Source: Betaproteobacteria bacterium
GTDB lineage: Bacteria > Pseudomonadota > Gammaproteobacteria > Burkholderiales > SG8-41
Reading direction: 5' to 3'
DNA length: 15,888 nt
NCBI GenBank assembly: GCA_025356695.1
Contig: JANXSE010000308.1
Location: 1-15,888, forward strand
Part shown: in pieces, positions 1-6,837 of the stretch
Layout of the letters: each line of letters opens with the position of its first letter
Numbering within the stretch: position 1 is the first letter of the stretch
Program-made: the position numbers and the translations under genes
The notes under the pieces: generated by a model
The model's database searches: none
What the model was told of the DNA's origin: nothing
Seen by the model: only the letters and a program-made list of their open reading frames with translations

Positions 1-65
1 CAGACGCTATGATGCGGTTTGTGATGCTCGTAAAAAGCTAAAAAACGATTTGCCACAGAGAGTAC

Positions 66-108
66 AGAGTTCGCCACGCAAGAACATGCCGTGAACTCTC
101 GCATTTTT
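66..108 (+). terminator. Possible intrinsic terminator / repeat-derived hairpin upstream of the first gene
   Basis: The arms AGAGTT (66-71) plus CACG (75-78) pair with CGTG (90-93) plus AACTCT (94-99). This makes a 10-bp stem with a 3-nt bulge and an 11-nt loop. A run of five T's (104-108) follows. It could end transcription arriving from a gene left of the window. The preceding stretch (51-78), with its CCACAGAGAG and GAGTTCGCCACG units, resembles short interspersed repeats common between bacterial genes, so the hairpin may be repeat-derived. The stem is A/T-rich and moderately stable, so this is a tentative call. Confidence 0.35.
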
Positions 109-145
109 CTGGGTGGCTGATTTCTGGTTTTCAGGATAGACCCTC

Positions 146-1192
146 ATGGAACTCTGGTACGACAACAACGACAACTGGCAGAGCGCGCAGGATGCGCTGC
201 TTGCCGCCGGCGTCACCGACGGTTTGCCGGTGGTGCCGCCGACACCGGCGCGCGTCAACGCGATGCTCGCCGCACACGGCTACAACGCCGCTGACGTCTT
301 GTGCGATCTGCCGCCGCTCTTCGCGCCGGCGACCTGGCAGGACATCGCGATCAACGCCGTGATGGCCGGCTGCCTGCCCGCGTATCTGCCGGTGATCGGC
401 GCCGCGGTCGAAGGCATCGCCGAAGGTGAATTCAATCTCGTCGGCATCGCCACCACCACCGGCTCGGCCGCGCCGATGATCATTGTCAACGGCCCCGTCG
501 TGCAGCAGATCGGACTCAATGCCGAAGGCAATGTGTTCGGCCCAGGCTACCGCGCCAATGCGACCATCGGTCGCGCGCTCACCCTGATCCTGCGCAACAT
601 CGGTGGCGCGATCCCCGGCGAACTCGACATGGCGACCATCGGCCAGCCGGCGAAATACAGTTGCTGCATCGCCGAAAACGAAGCCGCCAGCCCGTGGGCA
701 CCGCTGCATGTCGAACGCGGTTTCGACAAAAACGACAGCGTCGTCACCGTCGTCGGTATTTCAGGTTCAGTCGAAGTCGTCGATTCGTCCAGCCACACGC
801 CGGAAGACTTGGCGCAGACTTTCGCGCAATCAATGCTGATCGCCGGCACTGCCGGCAGCGGCGGCCTGTTGGGCGGCGGCGAACCGCTGCTCGTCATGCC
901 GCCCGAAATCGCGCAGGCCTTTCAGCGCGCCGGTTGCAGCAAGGCGCATGCGAAGGCGCTCATCCACGAACGCGCCGTGCTGCCGCGCGATCATTTGTCC
1001 TCGGCAATCCGCGAACATCGCGCCGCGCTCGCGCAATCAGCCGGCGAAGACCCCAACGCGGATTTAAGAATTGCGCATGCGCCGGATGATGTGATGATCG
1101 TTGTCGCCGGCGGCGTCGGCGTCAAAGCCGCCTACCTGCCAACGTGGGCCGGCATGACCAAGGCGGTCAGCCGCAAGCTGCGTAGCAAGTAA
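146..1192 (+). CDS. Uncharacterised DGLPVVPPT-family protein (possibly UGSC-associated)
   Basis: A 348-residue soluble protein with no signal peptide or membrane segment. ATG 146 is preceded by AGGA nine bases upstream. Visible conserved blocks are DGLPVVPPTPARVNAML near residues 25-41, INAVMAGCLPAYLPV near 69-83, IVNGPV near 112, FGPGYRANATIGRA near 131-144, CCIAENEAASPWAPLHVERGF near 172-192 and a C-terminal VAGGVGVKAAYLPTW. From memory, these blocks mark a bacterial family of unknown function that often lies beside, or is fused to, UGSC-type (seleno)proteins. No UGSC partner lies in this window, though the left flank is unseen. Two adjacent cysteines before the AENE block could be functional. 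The gene stands alone and converges on the ABM-fold gene across a hairpin repeat. I assign no reaction. The call as a real gene is firm; the family link is recollection. Confidence 0.8.
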   Translation: MELWYDNNDNWQSAQDALLAAGVTDGLPVVPPTPARVNAMLAAHGYNAADVLCDLPPLFAPATWQDIAINAVMAGCLPAYLPVIGAAVEGIAEGEFNLVGIATTTGSAAPMIIVNGPVVQQIGLNAEGNVFGPGYRANATIGRALTLILRNIGGAIPGELDMATIGQPAKYSCCIAENEAASPWAPLHVERGFDKNDSVVTVVGISGSVEVVDSSSHTPEDLAQTFAQSMLIAGTAGSGGLLGGGEPLLVMPPEIAQAFQRAGCSKAHAKALIHERAVLPRDHLSSAIREHRAALAQSAGEDPNADLRIAHAPDDVMIVVAGGVGVKAAYLPTWAGMTKAVSRKLRSK

Positions 1193-1214
1193 TACACGCA
1201 GTCCACACCGGATA

Positions 1215-1290
1215 CGTCATACCCGCGAAAGCGGGTATCCAGAAATTTCGTCAACGTAAAACCTGTACTCCCGCTTTCGCGGGAGTGACG
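1215..1290. repeat. Interspersed inverted repeat with two hairpins, likely bidirectional terminator
   Basis: The left arm (1215-1240) reads CGTCATACCCGCGAAAGCGG and continues TATCC. The right arm (1266-1290) is its imperfect reverse complement, ending GCGGGAGTGACG. Each arm is itself palindromic: TACCCGC-GAAA-GCGGGTA on the left and ACTCCCGC-TT-TCGCGGGAGT on the right. This composition, a CGTCA outer end around a CCCGC-GAAA-GCGGG core, matches a repeat type scattered between genes in many beta- and gammaproteobacterial genomes. It sits between two convergent genes ending at 1192 and 1308, where it could stop transcription from both sides. Confidence 0.75.
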
Positions 1291-1307
1291 GAGTAGCAAG
1301 GAACTGC

Positions 1308-1610
1308 TTAGATGCGGTTACCCGTAATCGCCTCAAAATGCTCCGCAAACGGCGGCTCGACCCAGAACTTCACCAGCAGATCGCGAAACTGCGCGCGCCG
1401 CGGCGACTGGCGGAAATTCACCTCGTGCGCCTCGATGCTCTCCCAGCGGATCAGATAAAAATACTTGCCCTTGGTTTCAACGCAGCGCTGCATTTCGTGC
1501 GAAATGTAACCCGGCGTGCTCGCCGAAATCGCTGCGGCCTGCGGAAACACCGCTTCGAATTCGGCCATGAGTTCCGGTTTTATTTTCATGATGGCGACTT
1601 CAAGAATCAT
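1308..1610 (-). CDS. ABM-fold (antibiotic biosynthesis monooxygenase-like) family protein
   Basis: A 100-residue single-domain protein. It shows the usual ABM dimeric ferredoxin-like pattern: a first strand (ILEVAIMKIKPE), a helix (MAEFEAVFPQAAAISASTPGYIS), a strand rich in aromatics (KYFYLIRWES) with the typical W-E-S, then a helix ending in the conserved FR region before the final strand. Family members include small monooxygenases of quinone or aldehyde chemistry as well as non-catalytic proteins, so no reaction is assigned. Two ATGs stand in tandem at 1613 and 1610. The GGGAGG motif at 1620-1615 abuts the first but lies 4 nt from the second, so 1610 is preferred. It lies 80 nt downstream of the LysR gene on the same strand and may be read with it. 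An A/T-rich stretch (1621-1660) could also hold its own promoter. Confidence 0.82.
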   Translation of the reverse strand: MILEVAIMKIKPELMAEFEAVFPQAAAISASTPGYISHEMQRCVETKGKYFYLIRWESIEAHEVNFRQSPRRAQFRDLLVKFWVEPPFAEHFEAITGNRI

Positions 1611-1690
1611 CATTCCTCCCCTGTGAATAAATTAGTTATCGACCCGCATAATATTACCCGCCGCCCGTGCAACACGCCGGCAAGATGGCG

Positions 1691-2668
1691 TCACAATTCT
1701 TCACCGCCACCGACTGTTTCCACCTGCGCGCGCATCTGTCGTTTGCGTGCAACAACTGAGCCCGGCTTGCCCCACGGCGCCGCCTTGAACAACTCGACCA
1801 GAAAATCCACAAACACTCTTAACTTCAGCGCGACGCGTTTCTGCTGGCGGAACACCACCGAGATATCGTAGCCCTCGGTCTTGTAGTCGGCGAGGATTTC
1901 CACCAGCTTGCCGCTTTTCAGCCGTGGCCGCGCGTAATACTCGGCGACCTGCACGATGCCCAAGCCCGCAGCAGCAGCGGCGACCAGCGCTTCGCCGCTG
2001 TTGAAGGTCATGAATCCGTTCATGGCGACGTGGCGCATCGCACCGCCGCTTTTGAAGCGCCATTCGCGGATGCGGCCGTTGCGCGGGCGGCGGTAGGTCA
2101 AACAAGCATGCGCGGTGAGTTCCTCGGGTGTGCGCGGCGTGCCGCGTTCCTTCAGATAATCCGGTGAGGTGCAGACGACGTAGCGCGTCGACGCGAGGCG
2201 ATGCACCACCAGCCGTGTATCCTGCAGTTCGCCGACCTGCACCGAGGCATCGATGCCGGCCTCCATCGAAAACGGCACGAAGTCGCTGCAGACGATTTCG
2301 AGCGAGACGGCGGGATAGTCGCGCACGAAATCCGGCAGGTGCGGCACAATCCACATGCGGCCGAGCGCCGAGGGCATGCTGACGCGCAGACGCCCGCTCG
2401 GCACGCGGCCGGCGCGACCGGCTGTCAGTTCGGCTTCTTCGAGATCGGCGGTGATCTGTTTGCAGCGCGCGTAGAACTCGGCGCCCTCGGCGGTCACGCT
2501 TAAACGCCGCGTCGTGCGATTGAGCAAACGCACCGACAGCCGGCGCTCCAGCCGCGCCAGCGCGGCGCTCACCGCCGCGGTGGAAACGCCCAGCACACGC
2601 GCCGCGCCGCTCAGCGTGCCGGCCTCGGCAACGCGCAAAAAAACAAAAATGCCGTGCAGGCTGTCCAT
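1691..2668 (-). CDS. LysR-family transcriptional regulator (CrgA-like subgroup)
   Basis: A 325-residue DNA-binding regulator. The N-terminal winged helix-turn-helix (residues about 1-60) reads MDSLHGIFVFLRVAEAGTLS, followed by an SAAARVLG-like helix, STAAVSAALARLE and LLNRTTRRLSVTAEG, all diagnostic of LysR. The rest is the effector-binding domain with the usual PSGRLRVSMPSALGR start and the GLGIVQ segment. ATG 2668 is chosen because family members begin at exactly this MD-L sequence and a GAG lies nine bases upstream; an in-frame TTG seven codons further out is less likely. The C-terminus runs about 20-25 residues beyond the usual end, ending in basic residues and a low-complexity VETVGGGEEL tail. 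The gene is divergent from the DapA-fold gene at 2811, the standard layout for a LysR protein controlling its neighbour, so it probably senses the substrate or an intermediate of that pathway. Confidence 0.93.
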   Translation of the reverse strand: MDSLHGIFVFLRVAEAGTLSGAARVLGVSTAAVSAALARLERRLSVRLLNRTTRRLSVTAEGAEFYARCKQITADLEEAELTAGRAGRVPSGRLRVSMPSALGRMWIVPHLPDFVRDYPAVSLEIVCSDFVPFSMEAGIDASVQVGELQDTRLVVHRLASTRYVVCTSPDYLKERGTPRTPEELTAHACLTYRRPRNGRIREWRFKSGGAMRHVAMNGFMTFNSGEALVAAAAAGLGIVQVAEYYARPRLKSGKLVEILADYKTEGYDISVVFRQQKRVALKLRVFVDFLVELFKAAPWGKPGSVVARKRQMRAQVETVGGGEEL

Positions 2669-2810
2669 GAAACGTGACTCGATTATCAATGCAGGGATTA
2701 ACAGTGATTCTAGGTCGCTTCGGCTGTTCCGGCCAGTCGCAGTTCACTAGAATACTTTGCTCACCGGCGCCGCAGCACGCGGGCCGGCCTGAATTCAACA
2801 GGAAGGAATT
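2669..2810. promoter_or_regulatory. Divergent promoter/operator region between LysR gene and DapA-fold gene
   Basis: This 142-bp gap separates two divergent genes and must hold both promoters. An exact 7-bp dyad, ATTCTAG (2707-2713) and CTAGAAT (2747-2753), has arms 40 bp apart centre to centre, close to four helical turns, as a regulator bound to two faces of a bent site might need. The right arm overlaps TAGAAT (2748-2753), a fair -10 candidate for the plus-strand cluster, but no good -35 lies 17 bp upstream, which would fit an activator-dependent promoter. GGAAGGA (2801-2807) supplies a strong ribosome-binding site for the gene at 2811. Assigning the dyad to LysR binding is inference. Confidence 0.5.
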
Positions 2811-3725
2811 ATGGCGCTCAACCTCAGAGGCGTAATGCAGAGTCCGGTGACTCCGCTGAAAGAAGACTTCAGCCTGGACATCCCGACTTACGAAAAGCTC
2901 GTCGATTTCCACGTGCGCACCGGCGCCACCGCCATTTCGTGGCCGCACCACAAAGCTGAATCGCACAATCTGACGAAAGAAGAGCGCATGCGCGGCGCCG
3001 AGGCCACGGTCAATGCCGTGCACGGCCGGGTGCCGGTGTCGATCCACGTCAGTTCGATGGCGGTTGAAGATGCGATGGATCTCGCGCAGCACGCGCAGAA
3101 AATCGGCGCCGATGCGATCATCGCCATCACGCCGTACTTCTGGGCGCCCTCGCCCGACGCGATTTACGACTACTTCGTGCGCCTCGGCACTTCGATCGAT
3201 CTGCCGATGATCGCCTACAACTCACCCGCCTATCTCGAAGGTGTCGAGTTCACCGCCGAACTGATCGAGCGCCTGCTGTTGCGGCTGCCCAACCTGGTCG
3301 CGATGAAGGAAGCCTCCTTCAACAGCGAGAAGTTCATGGAAATCTCGCGCGTGGCATTGAAAGTGCGGCCGAGTTTCTCGATCGTCGCCGGCGTTGAATT
3401 TCTGGCGCCCTCGGTGCCGCTCGGCTGCGTCGGCTCCTACTCGTCGGCCGGCGCGATCTGCCCGAACCTGTGTACCGCGTTGTTCGATGCCTGCATCAAC
3501 GGCCGCAGTGTCGAAGCGCGTGAACTGCAGTTCAAGCTAGCCGCGCTGTGGGATCTGTTCCGCGACCAGTATCCGTCGTCGCTGAAGGGCGGCATGGTTG
3601 CGATGGGCCGCTATGTCGGACCGACGCGTCCGCCGCTGCCGACCGCAAGCAAGGAGCGGGAAGCGCTCATCGCCAGGAAGCTTGAGGAACTTGGCATTTT
3701 GGATACCGAGCCGCACGGCTGGTAA
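2811..3725 (+). CDS. DapA-fold (dihydrodipicolinate synthase family) lyase/aldolase, catalytic Lys present
   Basis: A 304-residue TIM-barrel protein of the class I DapA/NAL aldolase family, matching the usual length of about 290-310. The Schiff-base lysine is Lys166 in VAMKEAS, the conserved tyrosine is Tyr136 in IAYNSP, and the second family tyrosine is Tyr109 in ITPYF. Two departures argue against a lysine-biosynthesis role. The TTGES-type pyruvate-binding loop is replaced by ISWPHHKAES (42-51), and the arginine that binds the aspartate semialdehyde carboxylate in true DapA (YN-P-R) is Tyr141. It is therefore more likely a catabolic lyase or hydratase of unknown substrate. It is the first gene of the plus-strand cluster, divergent from the LysR gene and 28 nt before a second DapA-fold gene. 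All three family members in the window end in the same E-P-x-G-W tail. Confidence 0.9.
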   Translation: MALNLRGVMQSPVTPLKEDFSLDIPTYEKLVDFHVRTGATAISWPHHKAESHNLTKEERMRGAEATVNAVHGRVPVSIHVSSMAVEDAMDLAQHAQKIGADAIIAITPYFWAPSPDAIYDYFVRLGTSIDLPMIAYNSPAYLEGVEFTAELIERLLLRLPNLVAMKEASFNSEKFMEISRVALKVRPSFSIVAGVEFLAPSVPLGCVGSYSSAGAICPNLCTALFDACINGRSVEARELQFKLAALWDLFRDQYPSSLKGGMVAMGRYVGPTRPPLPTASKEREALIARKLEELGILDTEPHGW

Positions 3726-3753
3726 CCAGGAACCCACGCAAAGGTCAATGAAG

Positions 3754-4671
3754 ATGTCTACATTCACTCCAGGTCTGGTACACACGCCGGTGACGCCGTT
3801 CACGCCCGACCTCAAAATCGACTACGGCACGTTCGAAAAAATCATCGCCTTTCATCTGAACAATGGCGCGCAGGCGCTGGCGGTGCAAATGCACGAAGGC
3901 GAATCGGTCAGCCTGTCCGACACCGAACAGCGCAAGGTCATCGATTTCGTCATCAGACAGGTCAAGGGCAAGGTGCCGGTCATCGCGCACGTCAGCGATC
4001 CGGGCACTGCCATCGCCGCCGCGCGCGCGAAGTACGCCGAAAAAGCCGGCGCCGCAGCCGTCATCGCAACGTCCACTTACTACTGGACGCCGCCGGCAAA
4101 CATGGTGCTCGAACACTTCGCGTCGATCGGCGGCGCGGTGAAGATTCCGTTCTATGTCCTGTTTACGCCTGATGAATTGGGCGGCACCCACCACATCAAT
4201 GCCGACATGATGATGAAACTGATCGACCGTCTGCCGAACTTCGCAGGCGTGGCTGACGCCAGCCTCGACTGGCAGTTCATGATCAACGTCGTCTCCAACG
4301 CGTGGCGCAAGCGGCCGGATTTCCAGCTGGTGTCGGGCACCGAGTACATGGTGTCGGCCGGTGCGGTCGGTGCGACCAGCATGTTTACCTCGCTCGCCGC
4401 GATTGCACCGAAACGCATGCAGAAGCTCTACGAAATCTGCCGCACCGAAAAATATTTCGATGCGCGCGAGACGCAGGAAGAGATCGTCGTGCTGCGCCAG
4501 ACGCTCAAGCGCTACGGCCGCGGCGCCCTGAAAAGCGCCTTGCGCGCCATGGGCCGCGATGTCGGTCAGGTGCGCCCGCCGCTCGATCCATTGAGCCCGG
4601 CCGAAATGGAAAAACTGGCCGCTGAACTCAAAGGGATGGCGTGGTTGGGTAGCGAGCCGAAAGGCTGGTAA
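3754..4671 (+). CDS. DapA-fold protein lacking the catalytic Tyr and Lys (probable pseudoenzyme)
   Basis: A 305-residue TIM-barrel paralogue of the upstream gene, alignable along its whole length (TPVTPFTPD near 11-19, HEGES near 47-51, STYYWTPP near 107-114, C-terminal SEPKGW). The two residues that define the chemistry are gone. The Schiff-base lysine position is Ala167 (GVADAS instead of MKEAS), and the catalytic tyrosine position is Leu136 (YVLFTP instead of IAYNSP). The reading frame is intact and well conserved, so decay is unlikely. The protein may be a regulatory or structural partner of the active paralogue, a binding protein, or an enzyme using other chemistry. ATG 3754 is preferred because AAAGG lies nine bases upstream; ATG 3748 is also possible but too close to it. 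A far-upstream in-frame ATG at 3598 would overlap the preceding gene and is rejected. It is certainly co-transcribed with the gene at 2811. Confidence 0.88.
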   Translation: MSTFTPGLVHTPVTPFTPDLKIDYGTFEKIIAFHLNNGAQALAVQMHEGESVSLSDTEQRKVIDFVIRQVKGKVPVIAHVSDPGTAIAAARAKYAEKAGAAAVIATSTYYWTPPANMVLEHFASIGGAVKIPFYVLFTPDELGGTHHINADMMMKLIDRLPNFAGVADASLDWQFMINVVSNAWRKRPDFQLVSGTEYMVSAGAVGATSMFTSLAAIAPKRMQKLYEICRTEKYFDARETQEEIVVLRQTLKRYGRGALKSALRAMGRDVGQVRPPLDPLSPAEMEKLAAELKGMAWLGSEPKGW

Positions 4672-4704
4672 TCTGCGTCACGCATCGATGCGCCAAACAT
4701 CACC

Positions 4705-4763
4705 GTAGGGTGCGCAACGCGCACGCGGAAACGGCGAGGAACGGTGCGCAGTGCGCCCCCTAC
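4705..4763. repeat. GTAGGG-type inverted repeat element
   Basis: The left arm GTAGGGTGCGCAACGCGCAC (4705-4724) is an imperfect reverse complement of the right arm GTGCGCAGTGCGCCCCCTAC (4744-4763). Each arm also contains a small internal dyad (GTGCGC with GCGCAC). A second, single-arm copy lies at 7453-7476, identical at 21 of 24 positions. The composition resembles short intergenic repeats common in proteobacteria. It sits in the 181-bp gap that splits the DapA-fold pair from the Bug pair. A separate perfect palindrome, CGCATCGATGCG, lies just before it at 4681-4692. Confidence 0.7.
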
Positions 4764-4772
4764 GACACTGCG

Positions 4773-4796
4773 GCCTTAGGCAATAAGGCGGTTTTT
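4773..4796 (+). terminator. Possible intrinsic terminator before the Bug pair
   Basis: GCCTTA (4773-4778) pairs with TAAGGC (4784-4789) around a 5-nt loop, followed by GG and five T's (4792-4796). The stem is short, so termination may be partial. If functional, it and the repeat just upstream would reduce read-through from the DapA-fold genes into the Bug genes and suggest separate expression of the binding proteins. Confidence 0.4.
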
Positions 4797-4852
4797 CAAT
4801 GTGCTCTGGCATCCGCCATGGCACGTTGTGTTTTAATCAACGGAGCATCGCC

Positions 4853-5815
4853 ATGATGATTCGAAACCTGATCCCGCTCGGACTGCTGGCCTGCGCATTC
4901 GCTGCCACCGCCGCCGAACAGCCCTACCCCAACCGGCCGATCCGTATGGTGGTACCGCAGGCCGCCGGCGGCTCGATGGACACCAACGGCCGCGCGCTGG
5001 CCGACCTCATGTCGCGCGAGCTTGGCCAGAACATCGTCATCGACAACCGTGGCGGCGCCAACGGCATCATCGCCGGCGAAATGGTCGCGCACGCGCCGCC
5101 CGACGGCTACACCTTTCTCTACACTTCGAATTCGATCATCAACAACCAGCTCGTCAAGGCGAAGGCGCCGTTCGACGTGCTGCGCGATTACGAGCCGGTG
5201 ACCAACGTCGGCAAGCTGCCCGGCTATCTGGTACTGGTCAATGCCACGGTGCCGGCGCAGACCTTCAAGGAACTGATCGAGCTCTCCAAAACGTCGCGCG
5301 ACCCGCTGCGCTACGGCTCGGGCGGCATCGGCAACGCGCAACATCTGCTCGGCGAACTCTTTAACGCGCGCGCCGGTACGAAGTTCGTGCACATCCCCTA
5401 CAAGGGCCTACCGATCACGCCGCTGCTCGCGAATGAAATCCAGGTCGCGTTCGCGGCGCCGACGACGGTGTTGCAGCACATCAAGGCCGGCCGCCTGCGC
5501 GCGCTGGCCGTCACCTCGCCGAAACGCTGGAGCGGTCTGCCTGACGTGCCGACCACCAGCGAAGTGATTCCGGGATTTGTCTATGAAGCCGCGTGGCACG
5601 GTATTTTCGCGCCGGCCAAAACGCCGCGTGCGATCGTGTTGCGCTGGCAGGCTGAGGTGGCGAAAGCCATCCGCGTGCCGAAAATGCGCGAACTGCTGGA
5701 GACCGGCGGCTATGTGCCGGTCGGTGACATGCCCGAGGAATTCCGCAAATTTCTCGAGGGCGAGTTGAAACAGGGGCGCGAATACATGCGCATCGCCAAC
5801 GTCAAACCCGAGTAG
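4853..5815 (+). CDS. Bug-family (TctC-like) periplasmic solute-binding protein, copy 1
   Basis: A 320-residue secreted binding protein of the tripartite tricarboxylate transporter receptor family. The signal peptide is MMIRNLIPLGLLACAFAATA with cleavage likely after ATA-A, near residue 21. The mature part shows the family signature: YPNRPIRMVVPQAAGGSMDT, with the Asp that contacts the bound carboxylate, GQNIVIDNRGGANGIIAGE, APPDGYT, YGSGGIGNAQHLLGELF, HIPYKGLP, QHIKAGRLRALAVTSPKR and a C-terminal GGYVPVG block. Family ligands are di- and tricarboxylates, acidic amino acids, nicotinate, phthalate and the like. ATG 4853 follows GGAG at 4842-4845 with a 7-nt gap; an in-frame upstream ATG would spoil the signal peptide. 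No TctA or TctB membrane genes are in the window, so it is an orphan receptor here. It forms a tandem pair with the next gene (36-nt gap). Confidence 0.93.
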   Translation: MMIRNLIPLGLLACAFAATAAEQPYPNRPIRMVVPQAAGGSMDTNGRALADLMSRELGQNIVIDNRGGANGIIAGEMVAHAPPDGYTFLYTSNSIINNQLVKAKAPFDVLRDYEPVTNVGKLPGYLVLVNATVPAQTFKELIELSKTSRDPLRYGSGGIGNAQHLLGELFNARAGTKFVHIPYKGLPITPLLANEIQVAFAAPTTVLQHIKAGRLRALAVTSPKRWSGLPDVPTTSEVIPGFVYEAAWHGIFAPAKTPRAIVLRWQAEVAKAIRVPKMRELLETGGYVPVGDMPEEFRKFLEGELKQGREYMRIANVKPE

Positions 5816-5851
5816 CCGGACAGCGCGGCCCACCGCGCGGGAGGAACGTAA

Positions 5852-6817
5852 ATGAAGCGTGTAGCTGTCAGCGTTGCCCTGCTCTGCCTGCTCGCCGCCG
5901 GCGCGGCAGCGGACCAGCCCTGGCCGACCCGGCCGATCCGTATGATCATTCCGCAGCCGGCCGGCGGCACCATGGACACCAACGCTCGCGCACTATCTGA
6001 ACCGCTGGCGCGAGAACTCGGCCAGAACATCGTCATCGACAACCGCAGCGGCGCCAATGGCATCATCGCCGGCGAAATACTGGCGAAAGCGCCGCCCGAT
6101 GGATACACGCTGCTCTACACCTCGAGCTCGCTGATCTACAACCAGGTCATCAACAAGAAAGTGCCGTTCGACGCGCTGCGCGATTTTGTGCCGATCACGC
6201 AAATGGCGCAGACCTTCGGTTATCTCGTGCTGGTGAATCCGGCAATCGGCGTGACGACCATGCGCGAGCTCGTTGAGCTGAGCAGGAAGCGCCAGGTCGC
6301 CTACGGCTCGGGCGGCATCGGCAATAGCCAGCACTTCCTCGGCGAGTTGATCAACATCCGTTCCGGCGCAAAGCTGGTGCACGTGCCGTATAAAGGTCTG
6401 GCGCCGCTACTGGCGGCGGTCATGGGCAATGAAGTTCAGGTCGGGCTCGCCACACCGCTGACCGTCAACCAGCACATCAAGGCCGGCCGCCTGCGCGCGC
6501 TCGCCTATACCGGCGACAAACGTTACGCCTCAATGCCCGAACTGCCGACGATGGCAGAAGCCGGCGTGCCCGACTGCGTGTTCGAACCCGGCGGCCACGG
6601 CATCTACGCACCGGCGGCCACGCCGCCGGCGGTCGTCAACCGCATACAGACTGCGGTACACAGCGCAGTGCGCACGCCGAAAATGCTCGAGCACCTGAGT
6701 CACGGCGGCTATGTGCCCGTCGGCAACACGCCGGCGGAGTTCCGCCGCTATCTCGAAGCCGATCTCAAGCGCATCGCCGAAATCGCGCGGCTGGCAAAAA
6801 TCGAAGTGCAGGATTAA
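5852..6817 (+). CDS. Bug-family (TctC-like) periplasmic solute-binding protein, copy 2
   Basis: A 321-residue secreted binding protein. Its signal peptide, MKRVAVSVALLCLLAAGAAA, is followed by mature DQPWPTRPIRMIIPQPAGGT. It shares long identical stretches with the preceding gene, including GQNIVIDNR, GANGIIAGE, APPDGYT, YGSGGIGN and QHIKAGRLRALA, showing that the two arose by tandem duplication. The ligand-pocket Asp of the GG-MD motif is kept. Differences concentrate in the second lobe (HVPYKGLAPLLAAVMGNEVQ against HIPYKGLPITPLLANEIQ), so the two may bind related but different ligands. A strong GGGAGGA at 5839-5845 lies 6 nt before ATG 5852. The gene is followed after 20 nt by the GST gene and is probably co-transcribed with both neighbours. 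Confidence 0.93.
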   Translation: MKRVAVSVALLCLLAAGAAADQPWPTRPIRMIIPQPAGGTMDTNARALSEPLARELGQNIVIDNRSGANGIIAGEILAKAPPDGYTLLYTSSSLIYNQVINKKVPFDALRDFVPITQMAQTFGYLVLVNPAIGVTTMRELVELSRKRQVAYGSGGIGNSQHFLGELINIRSGAKLVHVPYKGLAPLLAAVMGNEVQVGLATPLTVNQHIKAGRLRALAYTGDKRYASMPELPTMAEAGVPDCVFEPGGHGIYAPAATPPAVVNRIQTAVHSAVRTPKMLEHLSHGGYVPVGNTPAEFRRYLEADLKRIAEIARLAKIEVQD

Positions 6818-6837
6818 TCACATTCAGTGGAACAGTC

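Noticed and set aside
131..709. A 192-codon minus-strand frame opposite the first gene
   Set aside because: It is a shadow of the plus-strand gene: low-complexity Arg/Gly/Asp composition, no recognisable motif and no ribosome-binding site.
1701..3092. A 463-codon open frame on the minus strand
   Set aside because: It runs antisense through the LysR gene, the divergent promoter gap and the start of the DapA-fold gene. Its translation is Arg- and Ala-rich with no family motifs, typical of a high-G+C shadow frame.
2811..3725. Annotation as the lysine-biosynthesis gene dapA
   Set aside because: The TTGES loop and substrate arginine are replaced and the context is catabolic, so only the family is called.
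3598..3753. Upstream in-frame extension of the second DapA-fold gene
   Set aside because: It would overlap the preceding gene by 128 nt and add about 50 low-quality residues before the family's usual start; AAAGG favours ATG 3754.
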